DNA of 60,000 nucleotides. Origin: Strigamia acuminata. Its lineage: Eukaryota; Arthropoda; Chilopoda; Geophilomorpha; Linotaeniidae. The first letter of the stretch is position 1, and each line of letters begins with the position of its first letter. The position numbers and the translations under genes were made by a program. Positions 32,008-42,673 of this stretch are shown here, in pieces. The stretch spans positions 53,021,369 to 53,081,368 of the forward strand of contig OX442314.1 in the NCBI GenBank assembly GCA_949358305.1. The letters are read 5' to 3'. A model generated the notes under the pieces. It had not been told where the DNA came from. It ran no database searches and worked only from the letters and a program-made list of their open reading frames with translations.

Positions 32008-34887
32008 TTACTTTTGTTCCGCCCGCGAATTCCAGTTTTTTGTCATACTGTCGAATTTAGCGGTGAGTTCCTTCAGGATCTTTTCTTGTTCTTTAGCGAG
32101 TAATTTCACTAACTCTTCTCGCTCCGCGGCCTTGTCGTCGGCTTTTTTCTTCGCCAATTTTGGGCAGGTCTGACGCCAGTGGCCGTCCTCGTTACAGAAA
32201 TTACAAGGGCCTTTCTTCTTTCCCTCCCGCGCAAAAGGTTTTCTGGGGTATTCTTTCTTCTCAGAAGATGTCTCTGTTTTCGGGTTGTGGTGTTCCGATT
32301 TTCTGGACTTCATCTGGGGTCGGTAGCTGGGTGCTAACTCCTTTCCCATGTTCGCATGTACGACATCGTTGGTATCCTCTTCGACCTCATCGCTTTCTGA
32401 GTATTGCTCAGAATCTTCGCTTACTTCGTCTTCCAATTTTTCTTCGGCAGCGTTAGTTTGCGTGCGATAGGCCTTGTTTGGAGGTGGTATCGGGTTCGAA
32501 GATTGTTGGTTTTTCTTTGACGGGAGTGGCTCTATACTTCCGTTTAAATAATTTCGTGATTGGAGCAGCTTAGTGGAGTCTATGCTGCGTTCCTGTATTC
32601 GTTGCTGTCTAGCAGTTCCTAGAGCCCGTTCCTCCTTTGTCAGAGCTTCGTTATACCGAGCGTTTGCTTCGGTATGTTTCTTCTCGACGAAATTGAAGAT
32701 AGCGGTGAAACTATCTCCCCTAGGAGCATTCATATCTCGTAGGACTTTGGTCGCGGTTTCGTTTAGGCCTTGTTCGAAGAGAGCTTTCTGGGCGTGTTGA
32801 TTAAATGGTTTATCCATTTCTCGAAACAGGCTGTCGGCTCGTTGCACGTACTCTCTCAGAGTCTCCCCGGGAGCTTGTCGCATAGAGCTTACTCTTTTCT
32901 GTATTTCCTGGCTCGTCTCGCCATATTGATTGTGGAACTTTATGATAAAGTCTTCCCAATTTCGAGGTTGGACATCAGCATACCAGTTACGGGCTCGGTT
33001 TATCAGCATTTCTGGTATCCCGCGCGTGACCATCTCGTCGGGTTCCGCTCCTAATCGGCCAATTGTCAGGGCGACTTCGTCCAAAAACAAGTTGCCGGCG
33101 TTCCAGGATCCGTCGAACTTTATTAGTCTCAGGGTCGTCCACTTGATGTTGTTATCTTTGCGAGAATACAGCCACCGGTCTGCGGAGTAACGTTTCAACA
33201 ATCCCTCGCTTCGATCGTCTTCCTCGATCTCTTGGCCACGGCTTTGTTGGAGTTTTTGGTCCATGGCCTGAAGGAGTTCGTCTTTCATCGTCCGCAGTTG
33301 GTTGCTCAGCAAGTCAGTCTCACTAAGCAGCGGTGATGATCGTGGATTGTCGGAAGGGAGGCTTGGATAATGCGTACCGTTGCCTGCCAGTCCGAATTGG
33401 TTGGGTTGGAATGACGTTTGTCCCGATGATCCCGCGGTGTTCGGATTATTCGTGAGATCTTGCGCTATTGTTGAGTTATCGGGGTTCGATTTCTCCGGAG
33501 CGGAGGTTCGGCTCAATTTTGTTCCGGGCGGTATCAGATCGTCCAGTCGGGTCCCCGTGAGGCCTTCGTCCGTTTTTTTGATAAAAACGTAGGAGTCTCT
33601 TCCAGCATATGCTTCGGCGGCGTGTTTCTTTTCGAGGTGGTTTTTAACGGCATTAATCTCCTCGAGCGTCGGCATGGCTAGTTTATTACGACCTGCTTCG
33701 TTTCGTATCTGGTTCTTCTGAATTATACATCTGATTAGTTCGGCATTAGGGTCGCCTGGGTTGGTATTACTGGTTTGGCCAGTTTTCATTGCGAATGAGT
33801 TTTTTATTGCCCATGATTGCGCGCCCTGATTATTCCTTCTGTCCTGTATAAACGCCTCGTACAGTTCTCCTTTGACTTCGTCCGATTCGTTCAAGATGCT
33901 ATCCAGTCCGTTGACTCGGATACTGCCGCGAGATGTTTGAGAGTCGATGCTTTCGCTGTCTGACGTCGGCTCGCCGCTGGTCTCGGACTGCTGTCGATCT
34001 GCTCCGACCCGACGTCGTTTTTCTCCGCGTCTCGTTGCACCTTCCGCTTCTCTTTTCTCGGTCCTCTGATTTACCAGGTCGATCACCCTGCTTAACTCTG
34101 CATAGGGATCCTTGCCCTGGTCGATCTCGATACCGTGTGCACAGGCCACTCGAGTTACTTCTATCGCTTTGGCTACTAGTTCCTTAGCTGTGTGTGACCG
34201 TTCTGGGGAGCTCTGCACGGAGTTTGGCTCCGAATGCTGGCTTAACCCGTTGCTTGGTGGCTGGATCTTGTAGTCCTTTGCCATTTCTCGTTCGATTATT
34301 TTCTGCTTCGCGAGTAATTCTCGAGCTAGCTCGCGCTCCATTGCCATTTGTTTTTCTTGGCTTTCACGGGCGGCCGCCATCTGCTTAGCTTGACGTTCTT
34401 GGGCCAAGCTCTGTTCCATGGCAGCTAATTTATCGCGATGCTCTCTGGTCAAGTCTTCCATCAATTCATTCTTCTTCTTTTCCAACGCGGCTGTTCTTGC
34501 TTGGTCGGCTCGGGCAGCCTCGTTGATAATTGCGGCGCCTGTACTTGCCGCTTTATTTAGAAGAGTCATTAGGTCCATTTCACTGGGGTCCTTTTCAACT
34601 TCCCTGGGGCTTTTCAACCCGAATCGAGGGTTTTCGAACGATTTATTTAGTCTGTTTTCTTCGTGAGAGCTTCCTGATCCTTCGAATTCGCCTCCCGTAA
34701 ACGGAAGTTTTCTTGCAAGGGGGAGGCCCTCACTAGGAGATTCCGTTGAAACTTCAGTCGAGTTAGTCTCGACTTCTGGTTCCACGTGGTTCGCTTCTTC
34801 CGCTTTTTGGCGTTCGATTTCTTCGGCTTCTTTTCTATCCCTTTCGTCGTTACGCCTTTTTCTATCTTCTGCGGTGGTTTTCGTCAT
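32008..34887 (-). CDS. gag: Gypsy gag polyprotein
   Basis: ORF of 959 codons, long for a gypsy Gag. The N-terminal ~530 residues are charged, with a Glu/Arg/Met-rich coiled coil (~140-215; AMEQSLAQERQAKQMAAARE) and Ser-rich linkers. A retrotransposon Gag/capsid domain follows (~580-750), with NRARNWYADVQPRNWEDF and ALFEQGLNE. One CCHC zinc knuckle CNFCNEDGHWRQTC lies at ~895-908, and a Lys/Glu-rich C-terminal helix closes it. It forms the virus-like particle and binds element RNA. The stop lies 32 nt before the pol ATG. Confidence 0.93.
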   Translation of the reverse strand: MTKTTAEDRKRRNDERDRKEAEEIERQKAEEANHVEPEVETNSTEVSTESPSEGLPLARKLPFTGGEFEGSGSSHEENRLNKSFENPRFGLKSPREVEKDPSEMDLMTLLNKAASTGAAIINEAARADQARTAALEKKKNELMEDLTREHRDKLAAMEQSLAQERQAKQMAAARESQEKQMAMERELARELLAKQKIIEREMAKDYKIQPPSNGLSQHSEPNSVQSSPERSHTAKELVAKAIEVTRVACAHGIEIDQGKDPYAELSRVIDLVNQRTEKREAEGATRRGEKRRRVGADRQQSETSGEPTSDSESIDSQTSRGSIRVNGLDSILNESDEVKGELYEAFIQDRRNNQGAQSWAIKNSFAMKTGQTSNTNPGDPNAELIRCIIQKNQIRNEAGRNKLAMPTLEEINAVKNHLEKKHAAEAYAGRDSYVFIKKTDEGLTGTRLDDLIPPGTKLSRTSAPEKSNPDNSTIAQDLTNNPNTAGSSGQTSFQPNQFGLAGNGTHYPSLPSDNPRSSPLLSETDLLSNQLRTMKDELLQAMDQKLQQSRGQEIEEDDRSEGLLKRYSADRWLYSRKDNNIKWTTLRLIKFDGSWNAGNLFLDEVALTIGRLGAEPDEMVTRGIPEMLINRARNWYADVQPRNWEDFIIKFHNQYGETSQEIQKRVSSMRQAPGETLREYVQRADSLFREMDKPFNQHAQKALFEQGLNETATKVLRDMNAPRGDSFTAIFNFVEKKHTEANARYNEALTKEERALGTARQQRIQERSIDSTKLLQSRNYLNGSIEPLPSKKNQQSSNPIPPPNKAYRTQTNAAEEKLEDEVSEDSEQYSESDEVEEDTNDVVHANMGKELAPSYRPQMKSRKSEHHNPKTETSSEKKEYPRKPFAREGKKKGPCNFCNEDGHWRQTCPKLAKKKADDKAAEREELVKLLAKEQEKILKELTAKFDSMTKNWNSRAEQK

Positions 34888-34961
34888 TTTCTTGCGATAT
34901 AATGATCGGTCGAAAGATCCCGGTTATTATTTAAAGTTTTGTCGTAAGGTTAGCAAATTCT

Positions 34962-34979
34962 ATCCCGGACAGACCCCCA
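34962..34979 (-). promoter_or_regulatory. Candidate tRNA primer-binding site of the gypsy element
   Basis: Two nucleotides inside the 5' LTR the minus strand reads TGGGGGTCTGTCCGGGAT, beginning TGG as needed to pair with a tRNA 3' CCA. The tRNA species is not identified. Confidence 0.55.
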
Positions 34980-34981
34980 CG

Positions 34982-35612
34982 TGTCGTGATTCGACTTTGT
35001 GGTTAAAGATAATAAATAATAATACTCGGGAATAAAATACTAGTTATAATACTGCTTTATTAAACACGCTTACTAATACAATATGAATTTAGATGATTCC
35101 TATGGTGGTCCTCGGATTCGGCTGCGAATACGAGTTGCCGCTAAACAATGGCGGATCCAATTGTTTAGTCCTACGCGTGGTCTGTGTTTGTTGTCTAGGG
35201 TATTTCCACGTGTTATTATGAACACGCGAGAATTCGCTTTCTCGTGCGAATTAAACGAATATCGTTCGGATATTTATTCTAGCGTAGATTGGCTACGCTA
35301 AATAAATGTGGCTGTTGTACAGTTGAAATGGTCAGCGGGCACCGGTCCTCGATCAATCCGTGAAACGGCCTGAAAGGTGAGGTAAATGGTGCTCTTGCTG
35401 AAATTTGGTAACTGTAGTGTCGTTTCCGGTCAAGCATTGGCGTTATATATTAACCGGAAATGACGTCATATGCAAATTGTTGTGATTATGCAGGTTCGCA
35501 GAAACACGAGACTAGTTAGTCTAGTCGGTGTTTCTAGCGCGATCTAGTGGCGAGTATTAGCAATATAATAATCGTCGCTAATTACTTCTTCATGTGATGC
35601 CGAATCACCACA
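34982..35612 (-). repeat. 5' LTR of the gypsy element
   Basis: 631 bp, uninterrupted, nearly identical to the left LTR. It contains the intact empty site (GTCCTACG once) of the MITE inserted in the other LTR. The element's promoter should lie here; no TATA box is asserted. Confidence 0.93.
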
Positions 35613-35616
35613 ACGT

Positions 35617-35870
35617 ATCTGCTGCTTGCAGAGCAGTTTGATGCGGAAGCCGAACCACTCCTTGCATGGTGGGAGGATAACTAAGTTCTAGGCCGGGTAA
35701 ACCGCAATGGTGTCAGGAGTGAGCCCATGTTCCCGCCCAAACTCTGGAGCTCACACCGAGTTTTCAACGCAAATCAGCCACGGACGACTAATGCAGTGTG
35801 CCTAGACGATTGGCGAATTGCAAAAATTGGCAACAAGAAGATCAAAATTATCTTACACGGCTAATTGAAC
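35617..35870 (+). pseudogene. MULE transposase gene, right part
   Basis: Continues the frame broken at 22671, reading YLLLAEQFDAEAEPLLAWW. A stop follows at about 35683, then further MULE-like codons (PMFPPKLWSS, QPRTTNAV) before the frame is lost near 35870. The in-frame stop shows decay beyond the retrotransposon insertion. The ORF at 35798-36202 overlapping the end has no recognised domain. Confidence 0.75.
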
Positions 35871-36340
35871 TTTTAAGTTGCAACATAACTTCTTTAAATA
35901 TAAATGTTAGAAATTTTAGATATTTAGAAATGATGAACCGTAATTGCTTCAGTTATTTGATCGATTCTCGGCAAATGCCTATAATCTCTAGGCGGAATGC
36001 TAGGGCAGATTGCCTGATAATAGGAATTGTTAATAACGATCAAGCACTCAGAGTTCAATTACAAATTTTTTTTGAATGGTTAAAAGGTGATGATCAGGTA
36101 TATATTTTGGGTGAAGCAGTAAATTCCCTAATTTTGAATTTGCCTAGGTATTTGTTTTTTTTTTTTCTTTTTGTGATTATTATAATGATTAAAATGATAT
36201 AAATTTAATTGTATTTTATAATAAAAGGTTTTTTTCCATTTTTAAAATACATTTTTATGCTTTTTTTATTTCAACAAACATGTCTGCATTCACTGTCACT
36301 CAATTTAAGTTTTAGTCGTCAGTCTAAAATACATGGCTTC

Positions 36341-37133
36341 TCAATCATCCACAACGACTGCAAGTTGCTGTTCCGTCAACCTAGTGAGCGCAAATTGTAA
36401 AACATGACAGCTATGCTCACAATCTGGCCAACTAAACTTGTAATAGTCTCGTATTCCATTTAAAACATCATATTCATCAAATTTAGTCCAAAAATATTCC
36501 ACCGCATGCTTGTTGCCATTTCCTAAAAGCCAAGTAAACATCATCCTCTGCGATGACTTCATCTGCATTGCATCATTTAAACTAACCGAAACTTCAGCAA
36601 GTTTTCTTGCCCAATAATAATAAATTGTGTCGTTATTTTCATGCCCAAGATAAAACTTGCGTTCGTCTTCGGGCAGTTGTTGCCAGATGAGTGGAATGTC
36701 CTCCTCAAAACAATACAAGCACGCTATTTTAAATTTGTCGTTAATTCTAACCTCGCAATTGGTCAAAAGTATTTTTGCCGTTTTTTCTTCATCCAATTCA
36801 CTTTTTGTCCACTGAGTGAATGGAATGAATTTGGCAGCTGCGTCGCCCAACAGATTCCTCGTACAAACGTAAGTTAACCACGTGTGAATCTTCAACACAA
36901 TTTCCAACGAGACTTTGTGGAACAGAAAACGGAAAACTCTCGTTAGTTTAGAGATTAAGACGTTTGCAGTCGGTGTAAATTCATCCTCAATGTCAGAATC
37001 GTCGTTCAGGATTTGTCCATCGGGAAACGGTCTCATGCACTTTTGAATTGTAATTCTTTAGCCAAAATGTGATGGCGATTTGTTCAAGCGACATATATTC
37101 CATTGATTGTGGTTGGAATGTTTGAACGGCCAT
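36341..37133 (-). pseudogene. Unrecognised gene, frameshifted near its N-terminus
   Basis: A 231-codon ORF (37036-36341) has balanced composition: TQWTKSELDEEKTAK, FKIACLYCFEEDIPLIWQQL, IYYYWARKL, ending LAVVVDD. In another frame an ATG at 37133 opens a plausible N-terminus (MEYMSLEQIAITFWLK) that joins it near 37020-37035, so about 260 aa with one frame break. The 3' UTR ends in an A-rich run at 36172-36155. A 5'-truncated copy with a poly(A) tail lies at 21874-22107, so the family has been retroposed. No domain recognised. It may be a working gene carrying a sequencing indel, or a retrocopy. Confidence 0.55.
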
Positions 37134-37193
37134 GTCGAGATTAAAAAGTATGTATTCTAAGTTTTAACCCACTATAAATATTGCTTAAGAGGT

Positions 37194-37780
37194 TGTGACC
37201 GTCAGGCCACCTGGGGTGACCTACGTCACTGCCACACACCGCCATACGGCCCCAAGATCACCCCCTGATTGGGCAAGGTGATCTAGCCCGGGGAAAGGAG
37301 GGAGCTGAGTGGTGTGGGGAGGAGTTGCAAGGAGAGAGAGTGCGGACACCGACCAGGACGGTCGTGTGTTGACAGAGTTCCAGGGTGTTGTAGTAGACGA
37401 GGGGACAAGACGTGTCCCGGCTGAGAGGCCTCTGCACTCCTTCCCATTCACCACAGCAACGCTCAGTATCTGGGTTTACCCCCACGATGCAGCCTCCATG
37501 AGTGGCCACTGCGGGCTGTAGGTAAGTACAGTATGAATGTAATGTTGAACCGACCACGTTACCCATTGGGCTCACGCCCAGTGTGTGACGGGTCGGTTGC
37601 CGGTGCGGCGTGCCTTCGTGGCACCCCTGCAACGGGTAACGGGATTCCCCATACCCCTAGACAACGCAATAAAGGCCAACCAACCAATATTGTGGGAATC
37701 TTAGTTATTTACGTGAAGTATGCGTCCCTACCCAGTGTTATCAGTCCCCTGACTACACTGGCGAGACCATAGCAGTCACA
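37194..37780 (+). repeat. Solo LTR, 587 bp
   Basis: Begins TGTGACC and ends GTCACA, with an exact 4-bp target duplication AGGT (37190-37193, 37781-37784). A poly(A) signal AATAAA at ~37667 gives the orientation. There are no internal retroelement genes, so it arose by LTR-LTR recombination. Not related in sequence to the 12.9 kb gypsy LTRs. A rearranged relative is at 5468-6050. Confidence 0.88.
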
Positions 37781-37784
37781 AGGT

Positions 37785-38719
37785 AACGAATTTCAAACGT
37801 TCAAGACGAACGTTTTGACAACGCAATTCATCACGGAAAACCAAATTATTTGATTAATTAATTTATTTAATTATTCCATATGATTACGCTAATTCAGTTT
37901 ACCCACCAGGTTAACCTTAAAATACTCTTATCTGCAACTTCTGCAACTGCGTCCCAAGTTCGAGCATGATGACAACAAGTTGCTGCATTGTACAAAAGAA
38001 AATATGAACGTAAAATTAAATATTTTCCATAGACTCATACATAGGTTTAACTTGTAGAAAAACAGCAATTATTTTTAGTTGCGTTTGATTGTTTGGTTGT
38101 CCCTCACTGTTGGCCTTTACAGGTGAGACATCACATGTCCTATTGTTTAGTTTGTTTTAGGTTTTAGTTGTTTATCCTTTTTTTGTTGTTAGCCAGGGGT
38201 TTAAAAAGTTCTATACGCCTGGTACTGTATCCCTATTTTATGTGATACCTGGCATGTAAAGTTTTCTTTTAAATTTACGTTCAAGTGCATTAGTTCATTA
38301 ATTTATTTGTCAATTACTTAACTTTTAGTTGATTTAATAGTTTTATATCATTATCATTTGTTCTGTTCATAATGATGTGTCATGTGTCAGGCGTTTGATT
38401 TTTGTTCTTAGTCTTGAACCCAGATTGGTTCACTCAGGTTGTTGCTTTTGTGCAATAAAGTTGCCGTGCAAAGTTGGCAAGTTTTAAGCAATCGAAGAGC
38501 TACAACAACACATCACCTCACCAAACCATGCAGCATATTACTACACAACTTGCCATGAATAATAGTTATACTGACACTTGAAGAGAAAAAAGAATGTTCA
38601 CCAACGTCGATTACGTTAGCCAGTGTTGTTTGTATTAGGCATGAAAACGAGACCAATTTTTGATTTTATGTCCCTAAATTTTCTATTTCTCCGGGCCCGA
38701 ACCGTCCAGTCCAGAAATT
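37785..38719. other. Intergenic region, AT-rich
   Basis: No gene recognised. 37840-38000 is TTAATTA-rich; 38100-38640 is T-rich unique sequence. The part after ~38640 (repeated 'ccgaa...tccagaaattttgaat') leads into the hAT remnant. Confidence 0.5.
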
Positions 38720-38849
38720 TTGAATTTTTCAGGAGCCCGAATCGCCCCGTGTCCAGAAATTGAATTTCCGGCACAAAAAGCTACTGCCGATAAATGGAAC
38801 TTCTGCATCTGCTGCACCGACTCCCAACTCATATGTCATTTTTTTCACA

Positions 38850-39105
38850 GTTTGGCGATTTTGTGTCCCAAAATTTGGAGTACGAACAATCCGAAGAATC
38901 GGCCGAAGAAGAAGTACAACGGATATGTGAATGTGAAATTTACCAGCACTGGATTAAGCAAGCCAATTCTCGCATTTTGGGAAACACATGCGCTGATATT
39001 TCCCCGCGTTTCTAGGATTGCACTTAGTTATATGCCATCAACTTATTTCGGTAGCGAGAGAAATTTTAATTATGGGAGCTTAACAATTACTGAATCGTAG
39101 AAGAT
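38850..39105 (+). pseudogene. hAT transposase C-terminal (hATC dimerisation) remnant
   Basis: The frame reads ILAFWETHALIFPRVSRIAL and SYMPSTYFGSERNFNYGS, matching the hATC pattern (W...yP.ls.lA..yl.ip.ts..sER.FS). The preceding acidic helix (SEESAEEEVQRI) is in a different frame, and a stop ends the homology at ~39099. No upstream catalytic domain. Confidence 0.7.
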
Positions 39106-39314
39106 TTAACTGGAAGGGAAAGAAAATGTACCAGAAACTGCTTTCAGATTTCACTTTCACAAAATGACATGTTGATTGAGAACCTGCGACATTTTTAATT
39201 AATGCAAGCTCATGAAAGTGTAGGCTTATTATTTGCATCCGATTTTAAATCTGTCAATGCATCATTTGATGGTAAAATTCTATGCTCGTATAGACTCAAT
39301 CAGATTCACACAGA

Positions 39315-40152
39315 CAGAATAACAAAAGAAAAGGAAATGTGGATTGAAACGGTGTCTAATGCAAAACATTTCTTCTAATTGGATGTCTCCTGAACTTGCT
39401 AATGCCACTATCATTTGGGAATATGGGCTTACAATGCACTCCTGTAAATGCCACATTCATTCAGGAATGGGGGCTTACAATACAGTCACGTAAATGCCAA
39501 ATTCATGGATAGAATGCGGGCTTACAAAACAAGCAGATATTGCTTTCATCTGGGAATGTAGTCGTACAGTACTCGATACAAAACCCAGCAAATAATGTTC
39601 AAAAATACATATTAGAGAAATTTGCAATTGACCAGAGCTCTCTTCTGGTTCACTGAGACTGGTCGAGTCGTCAGTTTATCCAGGGGTGACCACGAGGAGG
39701 TAGAGAGTTGGATTTTACACCCCCGAAATAAAATGCCCTCAACGAATTGGACGACATCTCAACTGGACCAATTTTAAATGAGCAACTGAGAAAAAAATTA
39801 AAATAATCCAGTAAATACTTCAAATAACTGCGAATGTTGACCTTTCGAAATTGTTTGATTAAAATATAGGAAAATGTCCCGACAAATTTCAATTTCAACC
39901 ACACAATTTACTAAAATTTGGAAATCTGTCTCGTTTCAAACCAAAACACAGCAAAAACAACGCTGGGGCCGGCTATAAATATTTTCGAACTAAAATTGGC
40001 AATGAGTAAAACAAATTACTGTAAATTAATGGGGAAAAACCTTCGGAAAAGCAAATAAATCCAACATGTCGGCGTGCCTCCAACGAGCGATGCACCATCG
40101 AGACGCAATCGAGACGGTTAGGTCTACGGGGTTTACATTCGAGAAAACACGA
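39315..40152 (+). repeat. Dispersed ~1 kb repeat family, copy 2
   Basis: Same order of landmarks as 15511-16583, including three to four degenerate 'gggcttacaatac / gtaaatgccacattcat' units, 'ccagagctctcttctggtt' and 'tctacggggtttacatt'. About 235 bp shorter. No ORF of note. Confidence 0.85.
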
Positions 40153-40227
40153 GATTCAGATAAAGGTAGAAGCAATCTTCCAACCACTCAACCACTCAAC
40201 CACGGTGTTCTCTTACACCGTGCACTC

Positions 40228-40284
40228 ACTCAAATCAATAAAACCAGTCCCGAAACAACCGAACACAGATGGCGCCAACAGTCC
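40228..40284 (+). repeat. 57-nt element, left copy (inverted copy at 57003-57059)
   Basis: One mismatch over 57 nt against the reverse complement of 57003-57059. Contains AGATGGCGCC, similar to the insect CTCF core. Lies about 400 bp beyond the 3' end of the CELSR gene. Confidence 0.85.
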
Positions 40285-40683
40285 AGACTCCACACAAAAC
40301 AAACCCAGCCACGAAATGACATCAAATGTATTCACCTCAGACCAAGCTCAGACTAACCGATGGGTAAATAAAAAAGCAAACAAGTTTAAAACATCCAAAA
40401 AATTTATTTCAAAGCTCGGTAAAATTGTAAAATCAAAAGCTCGACAAAAGTCCACCGGCAAACAACAGATTTTGCTTGTTTTCGTTTTATTTTTTTTTTT
40501 TTTAAATAAAAATAATAAAAAAAAACACTTGTAAGAAAAAATAAAATGTAAAATACAAGAAATTAAATAAATAAATCAAATGGCATTATTACACTGAGTA
40601 TTGATTAAGTACTGGTCGTCACACTTCGATGTATTTTTCATGCTTGATGATGATTATTGAGGTGAAGTTGAATTGTGTATTTC
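40285..40683. other. Region downstream of the CELSR gene
   Basis: AT-rich, expected to hold the CELSR 3' UTR and poly(A) site on the minus strand (A/T-rich 40490-40600). No other gene seen. Confidence 0.4.
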
Positions 40684-42673
40684 TCAGAGAGTAATTCGTT
40701 CACTAAAAAAAGAAAAAGAAAAAAATTAAAGTGCGTATTGTTATGTCTTGTCCCAGTGATAAAATTGGATAGAATTGCCTTACCTCCAAACTGATGCAAG
40801 AAAAAGAAGTTGTTTTTGTAAATTATTAATAAACTTGATATAGATATATTTTTTTAAACTTACTCCGAGTCTGTTGCCATTGTCAGTGGAGGAACGAACA
40901 TTTTTTGTCCGGACAAGATGGCCGCTAACTTTGACGAAGCTCGACTCCGACTGCATTGATCCGACGCGCCGTCGTTTAATGTGTTGGAAATGTTTTCGTT
41001 GTAATATTGTGACGGGTGATTTTCAGAAATAGGAGAGTCGTCTGAAAGATTGCTATTAATTTCTTTGCCTTTGATTGTGGCAGCTTCTAGGCCTGTGCGA
41101 TGTATTTTGAATACCACATTAGTACATCGCAATTAGAAATCGCGGTCTGCAATTTATATTTCTTGGGTATCGAAGAAATTAGAATTTTGACAAATTTGAA
41201 AAAAATCGATAAAAATCATAAATCATCAAACGTTTTGAAAACGACTTGAAAATCGATTAAAATAATGAAAATTGTGAAAATCTTGATTAAATTTCTTAGA
41301 TTTTTGAAAATATCATTTAAAATAATTTTTTATTAAGATATCTTACGAATTTTTATATTACCAAGTTTGCGATATTGCGATATATCGCTGCCAAGTGAAT
41401 AAACATGCCATACAGCATTCACATTCACTTTAATAAATAATCGCACAGACCTATCAGCCACAGTCCTGCAAAATTACCAATCATCTGTGGCGAAAACTGT
41501 GAAAAAGCACAATTCTCCGCATTATCTTCGTTAAGTGGATATTCGTTGTCGCTCGCCGTATTAACCGATAATCTTTCGCTTTGTTGCTGCCATTTAGATG
41601 GAATGACTGACAAAAAAGTGAAATATAAATAAAGAATCTTCATTTCCCTTTTAACTATTACTTACTTTGATTATAGAAATCGCCATCATCGTGAGGTTTA
41701 AACGATTGTGGTCCTTCGGATGACCAATGACTCGAATAGGAAGGTGGTGACAGTATGTTGGGTATGTTCATGGTATTAACTATTTAAAAAAAAATTAATG
41801 TTTTATTTTATTCTAAGTACATATTACACCAAGTTATTACCAGGAGGATTCATCATTCCAATATTAGGAATATTTGTAGTAACTGGTATATCTAAAAAGA
41901 TCAAAGAGATTAATTAATCAAGAAATATACCGGAATGCATATTGTTTAGCCTACTGGGTTCATTATTTTGGCGTTTCCATCTCTTTTCAATAACTCCATT
42001 GCTCGAATAATTATCCTCCTTCGCTGTGTCTTCTCGTTTGGAGTAATCATCGTCGTCGGAAGAGTGGCTAGACGCTAGATCGAGCGATGCTTGATCGATG
42101 GATATTTCTGAATCCGTATCCGATTCTGCTGGTTTACGGTTTACTTCCCCGGTATCCGGATCTTAATCAGATAAACACAAAAATGCATGTTTATGTGCAA
42201 AAATTGACTTCCTCATTAGAAAAATGCATTTTTTGGACGCAAAAATGTTTTTTTAAAACACAAAAATGAACTCACCATCAAACTTATGTCGCTTGGTCTT
42301 CAAGTGGGAGCGGGGTTCTAAAGCCTTGCCACCATAATGAGAATAAGAGTTACTAGGAGTGGACGTGCTTGTATTTCTAAAATGACTGTCTGTGTGGTAA
42401 GGGCTGCTGGATGTTTTACACGTGGAACGACTCGTTGTCGAAGAAGTGGAGATTCCAATCGTGCGATGGAGCACATCAAACGATCTGTTGTGGTAAGCGA
42501 GAGCAGACTTTTTCTGTTTACAAAAAAACAACAAATCAGTCAAACAGATTAAAACACAATTTCCTTAAAATTATTACATTTGGTCCAGAATTCACAGTTC
42601 GGACTTCGTTGTCTTCGTACGGCAACTTTTTGCCCATAAGTCGGCGAAACGTTCGCACCGTTTGCAGACGAAC
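40684..42673 (-). other. CELSR exons 25-32: cytoplasmic tail
   Basis: Contains ALAYHNRSFDVLHRTIG (exon 26) and the acidic/Ser block SIDQASLDLASSHSSDDDD (exon 27), both conserved in CELSR tails. Exons 28-31 are short and divergent. After exon 31 (ends GA at 40864) three ends are possible: splice to 40702 (…SDERITL stop, modelled), use of a 7-nt exon 40790-40784 (…SDLE stop), or read-through (…TDSE stop). Confidence 0.8.

Larger units (their letters stand above)
22672..35612 (-). mobile_element. Ty3/gypsy LTR retrotransposon with a third gene, 12.9 kb
   Basis: Two LTRs bound the element (22672-24425 including a 1.1 kb MITE, and 34982-35612), flanked by target duplication ACGT (22668-22671, 35613-35616). 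Minus-strand order: 5' LTR, primer-binding-site candidate, gag (34887-32008), pol (31975-28559, continuing in another frame to 27946), third gene (27726-24618, two exons), polypurine tract, 3' LTR. Pol order PR-RT-RNaseH-IN is that of Ty3/gypsy. By eye the LTRs differ at about five bases plus a small indel over 630 bp, so the insertion is young. Probably non-autonomous now if the pol frame break is real. Confidence 0.93.

Noticed and set aside
24644-34666. Many plus-strand ORFs inside the gypsy element
   Set aside because: All are antisense shadows of gag, pol and the third gene.
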